Below are positions 26,759 to 35,143 of a stretch of 48,544 nt of DNA, piece after piece. The notes below the pieces were generated by a model. The model did no database searches. It saw only the letters and a list, made by a program, of their open reading frames with translations, and had not been told where the DNA came from. The number at the start of each line of letters is the position of its first letter. Position 1 is the stretch's first letter. The position numbers and the translations under genes were made by a program. This DNA comes from an uncultured bacterium (GTDB lineage Bacteria; Spirochaetota; UBA4802; JAGODF01), in NCBI GenBank assembly GCA_937921485.1, contig CAKZSV010000041.1:1-48544 (forward strand), read 5' to 3'.

Positions 26759-26899
26759 GATCCACCTCCCCGATGTGGCTTGCTTCATATATCGGCATGT
26801 TTCCGGGATTTATTAATATTGGTAAGATAAGGCGCCGTATGTCAATGTTTTTTTGAGTAACTGTGGTGCTGTTCTGTGTTAGGAGTGCATTAAAAATTG

Positions 26900-27856
26900 T
26901 CACGTAAAACTGATAAAGAGGAGCAAAAGAAATATTATGAGGATAATTACAAAGAGTGCAATGATAAGATAGGTCGACTTCGGCATGCTCCCGGTTGGAA
27001 CTTTTTCTTCGGCAGATTTTGAAGGCATTGCTTTCTTCGCATTAACTTTTGTTACCTGAGGCCCGTCGGTAAGGGGATCGTAGATGCGCAGTTTCACCTG
27101 CTTTTCTTCTTCGGAACATTTGCCGTAGATGCCGGGGCCGATCTGGGTGAGCATCTCAACAGGCGCGCTTTTACCGGCCGATTTAATATCAATGATTTCG
27201 CAGGGGATGGGCCGGATGTTTCCGTCCGAGCGAAGGTCGAGCAGGTCGATGAAATAGTTTGCCCTGTCTGAATTGGGCGTGATGCGTGCCATGATTTTAT
27301 CGCCGATTTTCAGCTCGTAGAGCGGTTTTCCTTTTACGGGTGAAAGAATGGGTTCAATCGGCAGGATCGCTGAACCGTCTTCAACCGGGCTTTTTTCCGA
27401 TGAGACGGCCGTCTTGCTTCTTTTCTCTTTGGTTTCTTTGAACTCATCGGGAGTTATTTCCTGAATGCCGATTTCAAGGATGAGGTTTTTATCGTGTATG
27501 ATTCTATTCACCGCGTCGTAGATAGTTACTTCCGCGTTGTCGTAATCGTAGTTGTTCAGATATTCGAAAAGTTGATTTTTCAGCTTTTCATCAGAAGCGA
27601 TTGCTTTGATATTATCCATCAGCGAGCCGGTCATGCTCGAATTGTAGCTGCCTTTCCATTTCACATCGAGGATGGTTTCTTCAAACTTTTCCCAGCCCAG
27701 ATGTGGCTCAAGATCGTAGAGGTTTGAGTAGGTTGAAACGACGGCATTATAGCTGTCGAGGTCGTGATTACGGTTATAGATAAGCAAAAGGATGCCGTAC
27801 AACCCGAGCGAGTTCGATTTGAAACGGGCTTTGAGGATGACAATGCTTTCTTCCAC
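26900..27856 (-). CDS. Hypothetical tail-anchored membrane protein, 318 aa
   Basis: GTG start at 27856. Residues 1-140 are helical and polar, with KWKGSYNSSMTGSLMDNIKA. A charged linker leads to a beta-rich domain (about 170-270: GKPLYELKIGDKIMARI, NYFIDLLDLRSDGNIRPIP, EMLTQIGPGIYGKC). A single very hydrophobic helix ends the protein (TYLIIALFVIILIIFLLLLF followed by ISFT). With no signal peptide, the bulk should face the cytoplasm, held by the C-terminal anchor. No family is recognised. No neighbour suggests a function. Confidence 0.75.
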   Translation of the reverse strand: MEESIVILKARFKSNSLGLYGILLLIYNRNHDLDSYNAVVSTYSNLYDLEPHLGWEKFEETILDVKWKGSYNSSMTGSLMDNIKAIASDEKLKNQLFEYLNNYDYDNAEVTIYDAVNRIIHDKNLILEIGIQEITPDEFKETKEKRSKTAVSSEKSPVEDGSAILPIEPILSPVKGKPLYELKIGDKIMARITPNSDRANYFIDLLDLRSDGNIRPIPCEIIDIKSAGKSAPVEMLTQIGPGIYGKCSEEEKQVKLRIYDPLTDGPQVTKVNAKKAMPSKSAEEKVPTGSMPKSTYLIIALFVIILIIFLLLLFISFT

Positions 27857-28300
27857 AGTTTTGCCTTGACGCTTGATCTATTGAAACAGTCGGATATTTT
27901 CGTCCTATTATTTAATCAAATCCGGCGTTTTGCCGAAAAAATCAAGCAAATATCTTTATGGAATTTCTTCTATCTTTGCTTGAAATTATGCCGTGAATAC
28001 TAAAAGTTCTTAGTATTAATCTCCCCTTCATACCGATAATGCGGACAGTAAAACTCCGCTGAATGTGCCAAGCATTTCTTGTATGAATAATATTATTCTA
28101 TAAAAGTCTATTGTGTCAAGTTAAAAATATTGATTTATTTGCATAATTTCTGATAAGAACAATTTGATTGTTGTGGACAATATCAATTGAGTTCTTTGCG
28201 TGTTCTATGCCGCGGGGAGTTGTGCAGGCATGCCGGAGTTATAAACCGCAAATGCGGTTCCGGGAGTTTTTTTAAAAAAAGAAATTGTTGACTTTCTCTA
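27857..28300. other. Intergenic region with one small hairpin
   Basis: An AT-rich spacer between two divergent genes. A hairpin AACCGC/GCGGTT at 28244-28259 is followed after a few bases by seven T (28266-28272), like a weak terminator on the + strand, although no + strand gene lies just upstream; a small RNA is possible. No ORF with a ribosome site is seen. Confidence 0.35.
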
Positions 28301-28327
28301 TTGATGTAATAATGACGATGCTATAAT
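28301..28327 (+). promoter_or_regulatory. Extended -10 promoter for the 28397 gene
   Basis: A perfect TATAAT at 28322-28327 with TG one base before it (TGCTATAAT), and TTGATG 15 bases upstream (28301-28306). An extended -10 tolerates the short spacer and imperfect -35. The start codon follows 70 bases later. Confidence 0.55.
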
Positions 28328-28396
28328 TAATATCGTGTGCAGATTGGTTTATCAACCGATTCACGCATAAAAAGCGTAAACAAGGAAGGGGGATGT

Positions 28397-28909
28397 ATGA
28401 CAAACGGTCGAAATGAAATTGAAGCGCCTAAAGAGCGTTCAAAACACTCACTGGATAAAGGTCGCAGCCTGGGCGGGTTCGATATAAAAAATATTGCGCT
28501 GAAGGGAGGAGGCGTGCTGGCGGTTGTGCTTATCATACTTGCGGTGTATATGGTGATGGTTTCCACGGCGCGCGGAAAGGCGCGTTTCGTGCTTACGGAT
28601 CATGAAATTCAGGATGTGTCGCAGGATATTGAGTCGCAAAGAGTATTCCCGGAAGGAAGCAAGGTGTTTTTTTTAGTGAATAAGCGTAACGGCCGGGAAC
28701 TGGGTGCCGGACATTTCGTCATAGAAATAGGCCGGGAGCAGGGAGGCAAACTCGATGGAGTGAAGCAAATCAGTTTTGAAATTGACAGAGACTTCACGAA
28801 GCTCTCTTCATATATTCCGGTGGATTATTTCAAGAAAAAAGGGAAGTTCACAATAAAAGCATTTCTTGACGGTAAGCCTGTATCGTCAGAGGTGATTGAA
28901 GTGGAATAA
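28397..28909 (+). CDS. Hypothetical single-pass membrane protein with periplasmic beta domain
   Basis: The start at 28397 follows GGAAGGGGG. A charged cytoplasmic N-terminus of about 40 residues leads into one membrane helix (GGGVLAVVLIILAVYMVMVS, residues about 36-56). The outer part, about 110 residues, is a beta-sandwich-like domain (VFFLVNKRNGRELGAGHFVI, KGKFTIKAFLDGKPVSSEVI). This looks like an Ig-like or filamin-like fold, but no family is recognised. The next gene, in the same direction, encodes a secreted protein, so both may belong to one envelope unit. Confidence 0.7.
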   Translation: MTNGRNEIEAPKERSKHSLDKGRSLGGFDIKNIALKGGGVLAVVLIILAVYMVMVSTARGKARFVLTDHEIQDVSQDIESQRVFPEGSKVFFLVNKRNGRELGAGHFVIEIGREQGGKLDGVKQISFEIDRDFTKLSSYIPVDYFKKKGKFTIKAFLDGKPVSSEVIEVE

Positions 28910-29040
28910 TGGTGCGGTTAAGCTCGAACTTCCCCATTTTTCCCGAGATTAATGGTCAGGAAAAGGCGGGTAGAGGCCGATAATCAGGATAAGGTACTCA
29001 TAAGAACACTCAATCATTGATTATATAAAGGGGGGCATCC

Positions 29041-30216
29041 GTGCGAGCCAGGAATGTTATTGCGTTGATAATTGTGCTTTTCAGTGTTACTCCGGCGTTC
29101 CCTTTTTCCGACCAGACAACAACCGAACGGATACTCGGCGAGAACCGGGAGTTTATCGAGTTTATGAATATATGCGTCACTAATTTCGGGAAAGGCCGCA
29201 TTGAAAACATGAATGATAAGTTTACCAAGGTGTATCAATATCATTTTAACGGTCAGGTCGGCTATCTTCAGTCGGATTATAAAAACGCGTTCCATCATGT
29301 GCGTGAATCGCAGAGGCATCACGTGGACCTCTGCGGGGATGTGATAAGCAAAATCTATCTTGAAGACTCGAAAGTTATTTTAGACAAACTGGCTCCTGAA
29401 ATAATCAAATCAAAAAATGCCCGAGCCCGCCTCTATCTCACGCTTGGATATCGAGACAGGGCGGTCGGGAGAAATTTTCAAACGATTTCCGATGCATCAA
29501 ATCCCAAGCTGTATTCCTACAAAATATTTCGGTATATTGAAGGCATCAAAATGGCCCGCAGGGCGAAGCGCTATGGCTTTTTAGCGCTCTACGAAAGCCG
29601 TGATAATAAGACAAAACGGGATATTTTCAACAATCTGCTTGAAGAGGAAAATAAAGCCGGGAACAGGTTTTATAAACGTTTTGCCGGAAAATCTGACAAA
29701 GACATTATTGATGAAATGAAGAAAGAGAATGAGCAGATTGACGAATGGGAAAAAAAGAACGCTCCGGCTCCTGTAGCCGCGGAAGGTAAGATTGTCGAGG
29801 AAGAACAAACGGAAAGCAATGTTGACCGCAGAGTTCGGCACAGAAAGGAAAAGATTGTAGCGAAGCATCTTTTGTATTCGGAGTTTGACAGAGCCGAAGA
29901 CGTGATGCGGGAATATGTGAAGGATTTCAATTTCAAGCTCATCCTTTCCACCCTCAAGATGATGAGCAAGCAGGGCGGAAGCGATGTCGATTACAATGCG
30001 TATTTAATACATCATTTCGATAACTATTCGAGGGTGTTTGATCCGCAAAAGAGCGCAGCAACGGGCGAGGAGGGGCAGAGAACGCTTCTTGATGAACTCA
30101 TTCCATCAATACGCGTGGTCGGCGATTTAAAGCGGGAGAGCATCGAAGAAGACGTCAAGCGCATTAAAGGCGAAAAGCAGGAAGAAAAAAAGGAGGCTGA
30201 GGGCAGCGCGAAATAA
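29041..30216 (+). CDS. Hypothetical secreted helical protein, 391 aa
   Basis: GTG at 29041 after a GGGGGG-type ribosome site. Signal peptide (RNVIALIIVLFSVTPAFPFS), then a helix-rich protein with many charged residues. It has NGQVGYLQSDYKNAFHHVRE near residue 70, which looks like a TPR-type helix, and a predicted coiled coil at about 205-245 (DIIDEMKKENEQIDEWEKKN). The tail is Lys/Glu-rich and likely disordered. Expected in the periplasm. No family is recognised with confidence. It follows the membrane protein at 28397 and precedes a small cytoplasmic protein. Confidence 0.7.
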   Translation: MRARNVIALIIVLFSVTPAFPFSDQTTTERILGENREFIEFMNICVTNFGKGRIENMNDKFTKVYQYHFNGQVGYLQSDYKNAFHHVRESQRHHVDLCGDVISKIYLEDSKVILDKLAPEIIKSKNARARLYLTLGYRDRAVGRNFQTISDASNPKLYSYKIFRYIEGIKMARRAKRYGFLALYESRDNKTKRDIFNNLLEEENKAGNRFYKRFAGKSDKDIIDEMKKENEQIDEWEKKNAPAPVAAEGKIVEEEQTESNVDRRVRHRKEKIVAKHLLYSEFDRAEDVMREYVKDFNFKLILSTLKMMSKQGGSDVDYNAYLIHHFDNYSRVFDPQKSAATGEEGQRTLLDELIPSIRVVGDLKRESIEEDVKRIKGEKQEEKKEAEGSAK

Positions 30217-30231
30217 TTGTTTGCTCTGCTC

Positions 30232-30498
30232 ATGCGAATGGATCCCAACGATATCCTCAGTAAAGTCCATCGGCGCGTGCTGGACAACATTCAGAAAAAG
30301 GGCGGAGGACATGATCAGTCCTCCGATGGAGTTAAGAGCATCATTGCAAAAGACCAGGCATTGCGCAAGGCGGTGGCGGATTTATATGCGAAACTGGTTG
30401 AACTTAATGATCCTGCTATTGCCGTTGAAATGCTTGCCGAACATATCGCGATTATGGTGGAAATGCTGAACGATTTTAAGAAAAAGATTAGCCGGTGA
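30232..30498 (+). CDS. Hypothetical small helical protein, 88 aa
   Basis: Short, soluble and almost all helix: DPNDILSKVHRRVLDNIQKK, then QALRKAVADLYAKLVELNDP and a final helix MVEMLNDFKKKISR. No signal peptide. The start is uncertain: ATG at 30232 or 30238, or TTG at 30217; none has a clear ribosome site, so translation is probably coupled to the upstream gene, 15 bases away. It ends one base before a convergent gene. Function unknown. Confidence 0.6.
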   Translation: MRMDPNDILSKVHRRVLDNIQKKGGGHDQSSDGVKSIIAKDQALRKAVADLYAKLVELNDPAIAVEMLAEHIAIMVEMLNDFKKKISR

Positions 30499-30499
30499 A

Positions 30500-30970
30500 T
30501 TAGAAATAATACCGCGCGCCGAGTCCGCCTCGTAAATCGAAATCGATATCAGGAATACATTCAAGCGCAGGGGCCAATTCAAGAAACACTTCAATGGGTA
30601 CCTGTCTGAAAGTGTACGCGATACCCAGAGGCAGCCGTGCCTCCAAACTCACTTCATCCTCTTTGTGGTGCTTGCTCTCTTCGTCGTGTTCATGGAGTCC
30701 GAGACCAGCGCCCACATACAGCGAAAGCTCGCTCACCGGAAAAAGAGTTCTGAAATGGCGAAGGTAATCCGCATACAGATAAAACCCATCGCGGCCGCTC
30801 GGGCCGATTCCCGCGTCAATCGCGTCGTTTCCGCTGATAAAATATTTTGCCGTAAAGCCGGAAGGGTCTCCCAAAATAAAGCCGATGCCGAACGTATTGG
30901 ATGCCTCCGCGAACTGTGTCAAAGATGCCCATGCAATGATGAATACTACAGATACAAGAAATCGCTTCAT
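30500..30970 (-). CDS. Small outer-membrane beta-barrel-like protein with His-rich loop
   Basis: 156 residues: signal peptide (FLVSVVFIIAWASLTQFAEA), then short Gly-rich amphipathic strands (FGIGFILGDPSGFTAKYFIS, LSLYVGAGLGL) and a C-terminus GGLGARYYF ending in Phe, as for BAM substrates. One loop reads HEHDEESKHHKEDE, rich in His and acidic residues, which could bind divalent metals. The family resembles small 8-strand barrel proteins of diderm bacteria. It overlaps no neighbour and is convergent with the 88-residue ORF. Confidence 0.75.
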   Translation of the reverse strand: MKRFLVSVVFIIAWASLTQFAEASNTFGIGFILGDPSGFTAKYFISGNDAIDAGIGPSGRDGFYLYADYLRHFRTLFPVSELSLYVGAGLGLHEHDEESKHHKEDEVSLEARLPLGIAYTFRQVPIEVFLELAPALECIPDIDFDLRGGLGARYYF

Positions 30971-30980
30971 CGGTACACCT

Positions 30981-31559
30981 CTACTTTATGATGCTTTGAA
31001 GTTGCGTGCTTAAATTGCGCGCTTCCTCATCCGAAAGTGTTGCGGTGAAAACGCCCCCGCCGGGATGCGGAAACGAGAGTGTGATCGAATCTCCATCCCG
31101 TGAAACTTTATATTTTGAAGAATCCTGAAAGCGGACTTCAGGCGCCAGCCAGTCATCTGCCGTAAATTCCGCAAGCTGAATGAGCACACCGAATGCATCT
31201 TCTGGATGGATGAAGAGTTCCTTCCATACGCCGCCAGGGTATTCGTGATAGCCGAAATAGGGAATTCCTGCGCGCTCGAGCGTTTGGCGGGCATGGTGTA
31301 TGTTTGCAACCTGAAGAGTGATGTGATGCACGCCGCCTTCGCGGTTTTTGAGAAATCCATCCAGAAAACTTCCCGAATCTGTTGGGGTGATGAGTTCGAT
31401 GCGGCTCAAATCGCCAAGGGAAAAAATCTTCCAGAAAAATTTTAATGAACCGTCATCAGCCCCTGCGCCGGGTGTCGCGCCGAGAATCTCCTGAAAAAAT
31501 CGCCGTGCCTTTTCATAATCGCGCACGGCGATAGACACATGGTCAATTCTCTGAATCAT
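30981..31559 (-). CDS. Methylmalonyl-CoA-epimerase-like VOC protein with C-terminal extension
   Basis: The start at 31559 has GGAG seven bases upstream, lying inside a possible longer start at 31571. Residues 1-130 are two VOC repeats: IDHVSIAVRDYEKARRFFQE, SRIELITPTDSGSFLDGFL, GGVHHITLQVANIHHA, FGVLIQLAE. The His, Glu, His and Glu metal ligands of methylmalonyl-CoA epimerase are all in place. About 60 extra residues follow, with beta character, that standard epimerases lack. Epimerase activity is the best guess; another VOC reaction is possible. No mutase genes lie nearby. Confidence 0.8.
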   Translation of the reverse strand: MIQRIDHVSIAVRDYEKARRFFQEILGATPGAGADDGSLKFFWKIFSLGDLSRIELITPTDSGSFLDGFLKNREGGVHHITLQVANIHHARQTLERAGIPYFGYHEYPGGVWKELFIHPEDAFGVLIQLAEFTADDWLAPEVRFQDSSKYKVSRDGDSITLSFPHPGGGVFTATLSDEEARNLSTQLQSIIK

Positions 31560-31745
31560 CGCTTTCTCCATAAGACACTTCGTATGGGATGCTCATTGAT
31601 TTCGCAAGCATTTTCTTATACTAAAATTCAGAAGTACATTTCTCAAAAATGCGGAATAACGCACAGAATTTAAAAAATCTCTTGCTAAAAGAAAGACCAC
31701 TTTAAATATGACCGCATCGAACGCTACGACGTGCGGAGGAAATTG

Positions 31746-32705
31746 GTGAATGACGTGGTGGGTATCGGCTCGGCGCTTCTGGATCTGACCTTTGAAGTTG
31801 ATTATGCAACTCTTGATGCGCTCAAACTCAAGAAAGGAACCATGCAGCTCGTCGATGAAGTGTCGAGCAAGCGAATTCTTGAATCGCTGAAGGGAAAAGA
31901 AGGAACTGTTACGCCCGGTGGCAGCGCGGCGAATACGATGGCGGGTATCGCTAATTTAGGCGGGAAAAGCATCTTCATCGGCAAGGTGGGCAACGACTCT
32001 CAGGGCGATTTGTATATTGCAGAAACTGAAAAAGAAGGTGTTGCATGCTGCATCAGCCGTCATGCGTCGCTCACCGGACATGCCATAACACTCATCACCC
32101 CGGATTCCGAAAGGACATTTGCCACGCATCTTGGGGCGGCCGTTCACCTGAAACCCGAAGATGTGCCTGTCGATGCGATTAAAAAGAGCAGAATCCTGCA
32201 TGTTGAAGGCTACCTTCTGGAAGGCGATATGAAAGAAGCCGCCGTGTTTGCAATGAGCGTTGCGAAAGAACACGGAGTAAAAATTTCAGTAGATCTTGCG
32301 GATCCATTGCTCATCAAGCGAAATCTGGGAGAATTTAAGCGCATCGTGAGGCACTTTGCCGATATCGTGTTTGTCAACGAGGAAGAAGCGCGCGCCTTCA
32401 CCGCCCAGGACGCAGCGGAAGCGCTGCATGTGATATATCTGATTACAGAAATTGCTGTGGTGAAGCTTGGAGAAGAAGGCAGCCTCATTAAGTCGAATGA
32501 TACGGTGCATAAGATCAAGCCCTATCGAACGAAGGTGGCGAATACCAACGGTGCGGGCGATATGTACGCAGCGGGGATGCTTTTCGGAATAGCGCGGAAA
32601 ATGCCCATTGAAGAAGCGGGCAAAATCGCGAGCTACGCCTCATCGCTGGTGGTGTCGCAGCAGGGGGCGCGGCTTAAAGAAAAAATTGATCTCGCAAAAA
32701 TGTGA
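31746..32705 (+). CDS. Adenosine kinase-like PfkB family sugar kinase
   Basis: The GTG at 31746 is chosen because GGAGGAA lies 6 bases upstream and gives MNDVVGIGSALLDLTFEVD. The 319-residue protein carries PfkB motifs: VTPGGSAANTMAGIANLGGK (sugar side), KVGNDSQGD, and VANTNGAGDMYAAGML with the catalytic Asp of GAGD (about residue 269). The sequence pattern with LKLKKGTMQLVDE near the start is close to the adenosine kinase subfamily (phosphorylation of adenosine to AMP). Other ribokinase-type substrates cannot be excluded. Confidence 0.9.
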   Translation: MNDVVGIGSALLDLTFEVDYATLDALKLKKGTMQLVDEVSSKRILESLKGKEGTVTPGGSAANTMAGIANLGGKSIFIGKVGNDSQGDLYIAETEKEGVACCISRHASLTGHAITLITPDSERTFATHLGAAVHLKPEDVPVDAIKKSRILHVEGYLLEGDMKEAAVFAMSVAKEHGVKISVDLADPLLIKRNLGEFKRIVRHFADIVFVNEEEARAFTAQDAAEALHVIYLITEIAVVKLGEEGSLIKSNDTVHKIKPYRTKVANTNGAGDMYAAGMLFGIARKMPIEEAGKIASYASSLVVSQQGARLKEKIDLAKM

Positions 32706-32721
32706 AGCGTCCGTCCGGCGC

Positions 32722-33603
32722 TTACATATCGGAGAGTGCGTAATTTCCTTTCTCGTCTTTTACAAGAAATCCTTCGCGCGATAGGTCGATAAGGCATTGT
32801 TTAACCATGTGCGGATCATCGCGCAAATTGCGCATAATTATTTCTTCTCTCGCACTACCTTCAGTAATAATCAATTGCAGGATTTTCCCTCTAAGCTGAC
32901 GCCTCGACCCTTCGAATGTGCTCTGACGCCGGTATGCGCAGCTTTTACGAGAAGGATTCCGGTGTAATTGCTTTATCACCACGCCCGCGTCCATGAGAGC
33001 ATTATACCAGCGGGAGGGGGATGTGCGATCCAGGCAGAGTTCCGCCAGCGGGTAGAGCGATGCGTCCGCAACTTTGGGGACATCATGAAAGAACGCATGT
33101 ATAAGCACCGCCCTGATGTTGGTTTCGAGAAACACCACGGGCATGTTGAATGCGAAGGCGCATATTGAGCATGCGGTGGCTGGCCCGATGCCGGGAAGCC
33201 GGCGCAATAGATTGGGATCGGCCGGCAGCATGCCGCGATAGTCCGACACGATGATGCGCGCTGATTTGTGAAGTGAAAGAGCGCGTCGATTGTAGCCAAG
33301 CCCGCTCCAGTGGCGCAGGACATCGTGAAAATCGGCCTTGCTGAGCGTATAAAAATCGGGAAATGCTTTAATGAACAAAGGGAATTTTTCTGCCACGCGC
33401 TTCGCCTGTGTTTGCTGAAGCATAATTTCGGAGATGAACACCGTGTACGGAGAAGGTGAAATTCTCCATGGAAGCTTTCGGGGATGCTGTAGTGCGATAT
33501 CATAGACTGCTTGCTGGAATAACGGAGCAATGCCAGTGCAAAGCCCCCGCGTTTCGTAGATGTGACGAAGGCGGGCAATTGTTTTGTCGATAATCTCCTC
33601 CAT
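32722..33603 (-). CDS. MutY-like A/G mismatch glycosylase homologue lacking the Fe-S cluster
   Basis: 293-residue HhH-GPD protein. LPWRISPSPYTVFISEIMLQ QTQ carries the MutY-type catalytic Glu, LLRRLPGIGPATACSICAFA is the helix-hairpin-helix, and VFLETNIRAVLIHAFF replaces the usual LDGNVxRV, so the catalytic Asp position reads Glu. The four-Cys Fe-S loop is absent: only one Cys remains in KSCAYRRQ. The C-terminus looks like a winged helix (HMVKQCLIDLSREGFLVKDE) instead of the MutY NUDIX-like domain. It is a DNA glycosylase relative; the substrate may not be A:8-oxoG. The ATG at 33603 has no good ribosome site; a TTG two codons earlier is possible. Confidence 0.8.
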   Translation of the reverse strand: MEEIIDKTIARLRHIYETRGLCTGIAPLFQQAVYDIALQHPRKLPWRISPSPYTVFISEIMLQQTQAKRVAEKFPLFIKAFPDFYTLSKADFHDVLRHWSGLGYNRRALSLHKSARIIVSDYRGMLPADPNLLRRLPGIGPATACSICAFAFNMPVVFLETNIRAVLIHAFFHDVPKVADASLYPLAELCLDRTSPSRWYNALMDAGVVIKQLHRNPSRKSCAYRRQSTFEGSRRQLRGKILQLIITEGSAREEIIMRNLRDDPHMVKQCLIDLSREGFLVKDEKGNYALSDM

Positions 33604-33639
33604 GTACAAAAGTGTAGCACATGATAATAATGATGAAAT

Positions 33640-33673
33640 AAAAAAAGAAAAGCCCGACAGAGGTTGCCGGGCT
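33640..33673 (-). terminator. Intrinsic terminator of the lipase gene
   Basis: On the minus strand AGCCCG and CGGGCT (33668-33673 and 33651-33656) form a stem around an 11-base loop, followed by TTTTCTTTTTTT. It lies 33 bases after the lipase stop. Confidence 0.8.
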
Positions 33674-33705
33674 AAGAGGCAATGAGGAAATGAATTGCAA
33701 AGGTG

Positions 33706-34584
33706 CTAAAAGCCGTCGTTTTTCAACATTTTCGCAACATTCACATAAAAACCTTCCGCGTCGAATCCGGGCGTATTGCCGAAGAGGTGATTGATTTCCA
33801 TAAAATGGTCCACGCCGAAAAGGCCGGTGATGGTTCCTTTCCAGATTCCCCAACGGGCGCTGGAGACGGGGACGATGCCGTCGTTATCGCCGTCATAATA
33901 GCGGAGAAGCAGCCAGGTTGGCGTGAGGATGATGTTCGCAGATACCGCGTACATTTTCCCGGCATAGCTGTAGTAGCGGACCAGGGGGGAATCGGGAGTG
34001 TTGGGATTGAATACATTATTCATGTTATCATGCGTCATTTCATTGGTGGCGGCAAGAAAATCTGAATTAGCTTCCCCCGCAACCAGTCCGCCCCACAGGG
34101 TGTTTGCGATAGCGCTGATTGCCCATTGGGCGGCATTGGGAAGCTTGCCTATCACTACATCAGAAAGCGCAGTTCCCCGATTCGGAGCGGATATCATCAC
34201 CAGAGAGGCAACCTTTCCGGCCATTCCAAGGTTGGAAATCATATAGCGCGCGGAGAGGCCGCCCTGAGAATGAGCGATGATATTAACTTTTGATTTGCCG
34301 GTGACGGCAAGCACGCGCAGAATAAAGGTTTTTAACTGCTGGGCTCGTACCGACGATGTGGCAAACGCGCTCATATCCACCACAAATACTCTGGCGCCCT
34401 GGTCTTCAAGGGCTTCTTTGATACCGTAGAAATAATCGATGCCGAATATGAATTGGTCGCTACCCGCATACCCATGAACCAGCACGATTGGATAGCGCAG
34501 ATTGAGAGATGATGAGCTCCCGCCCGCAAAGAGCGTTGAGGTGGCGGCGATCAACAAAATAAGCGCGATTGCGAACTTCTTCAT
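33706..34584 (-). CDS. Secreted triacylglycerol lipase, alpha/beta hydrolase
   Basis: 292 residues with a signal peptide (KKFAIALILLIAATSTLFAG). The mature enzyme has YPIVLVHGYAGSDQF (oxyanion-hole HG), VNIIAHSQGGLSARYM with nucleophile Ser in HSQGG (about residue 110), DGDNDGIVPVSSARW with the acid Asp, and FGVDHFMEINHLFG with the catalytic His. This is the family I lipase layout of Pseudomonas and Burkholderia, which also have the DGxNDGxVPxxSxxxG calcium-site form. No foldase gene (lif) is next to it, and no disulfide Cys pair is seen. It would hydrolyse host or environmental lipids. Confidence 0.93.
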   Translation of the reverse strand: MKKFAIALILLIAATSTLFAGGSSSSLNLRYPIVLVHGYAGSDQFIFGIDYFYGIKEALEDQGARVFVVDMSAFATSSVRAQQLKTFILRVLAVTGKSKVNIIAHSQGGLSARYMISNLGMAGKVASLVMISAPNRGTALSDVVIGKLPNAAQWAISAIANTLWGGLVAGEANSDFLAATNEMTHDNMNNVFNPNTPDSPLVRYYSYAGKMYAVSANIILTPTWLLLRYYDGDNDGIVPVSSARWGIWKGTITGLFGVDHFMEINHLFGNTPGFDAEGFYVNVAKMLKNDGF

Positions 34585-35143
34585 GATAATACCCCTTGCA
34601 TCTTTTGATTTGTAATACCAACCAGTCGGTTTTGTGTAAATAACATACTGAAAATAGATTATGAAGTCTTTTCAAAACATGTGATTGCGGTTTTTGTTTT
34701 GTGCAATTTCGTATTCACAGAAATTGCAAAGAATTAAAAAAAGCTCAGCGCAACAACCTGGGAGATGACATACTGCAACAAAAATTGATTATCAGCGGAA
34801 AGCAGTATTATGTCTTATTGAGCAAAAGAGGTATCACGGTACAATGAAAATGATGCAGACCACTGCATAGCCGCATTAACGCAAAAATAATACGATAAGA
34901 ATAATATTGTTGACAAGGAGATAGAATGGTATTTTTATAGAAAATGAGATTTATTATAATAACACTGGGCTTTAATGAATGTTTTATAGTAAATTTTTCG
35001 CCAATAGATGCCGATACTATATCGGAGAAGGTCAGCTTATCGTGGCGCATGTGTGTTCCTGAATGAAAGGAATGTGAGTGATGCGTTTTGTAATCATCAA
35101 TGATTTTGTATGTGTTTAAACTTTATTAAAAGGAGTTACTCGA
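34585..35143. other. Intergenic region with a candidate flaA promoter
   Basis: AT-rich divergent spacer of 559 bases between the lipase and flaA genes. TTGACA at 34910-34915 is followed after 17-19 bases by TTTTAT or TTATAG (34933-34940), a possible sigma-70 type promoter, about 205 bases before flaA. No gene is seen; short ORFs here lack ribosome sites. Confidence 0.35.
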
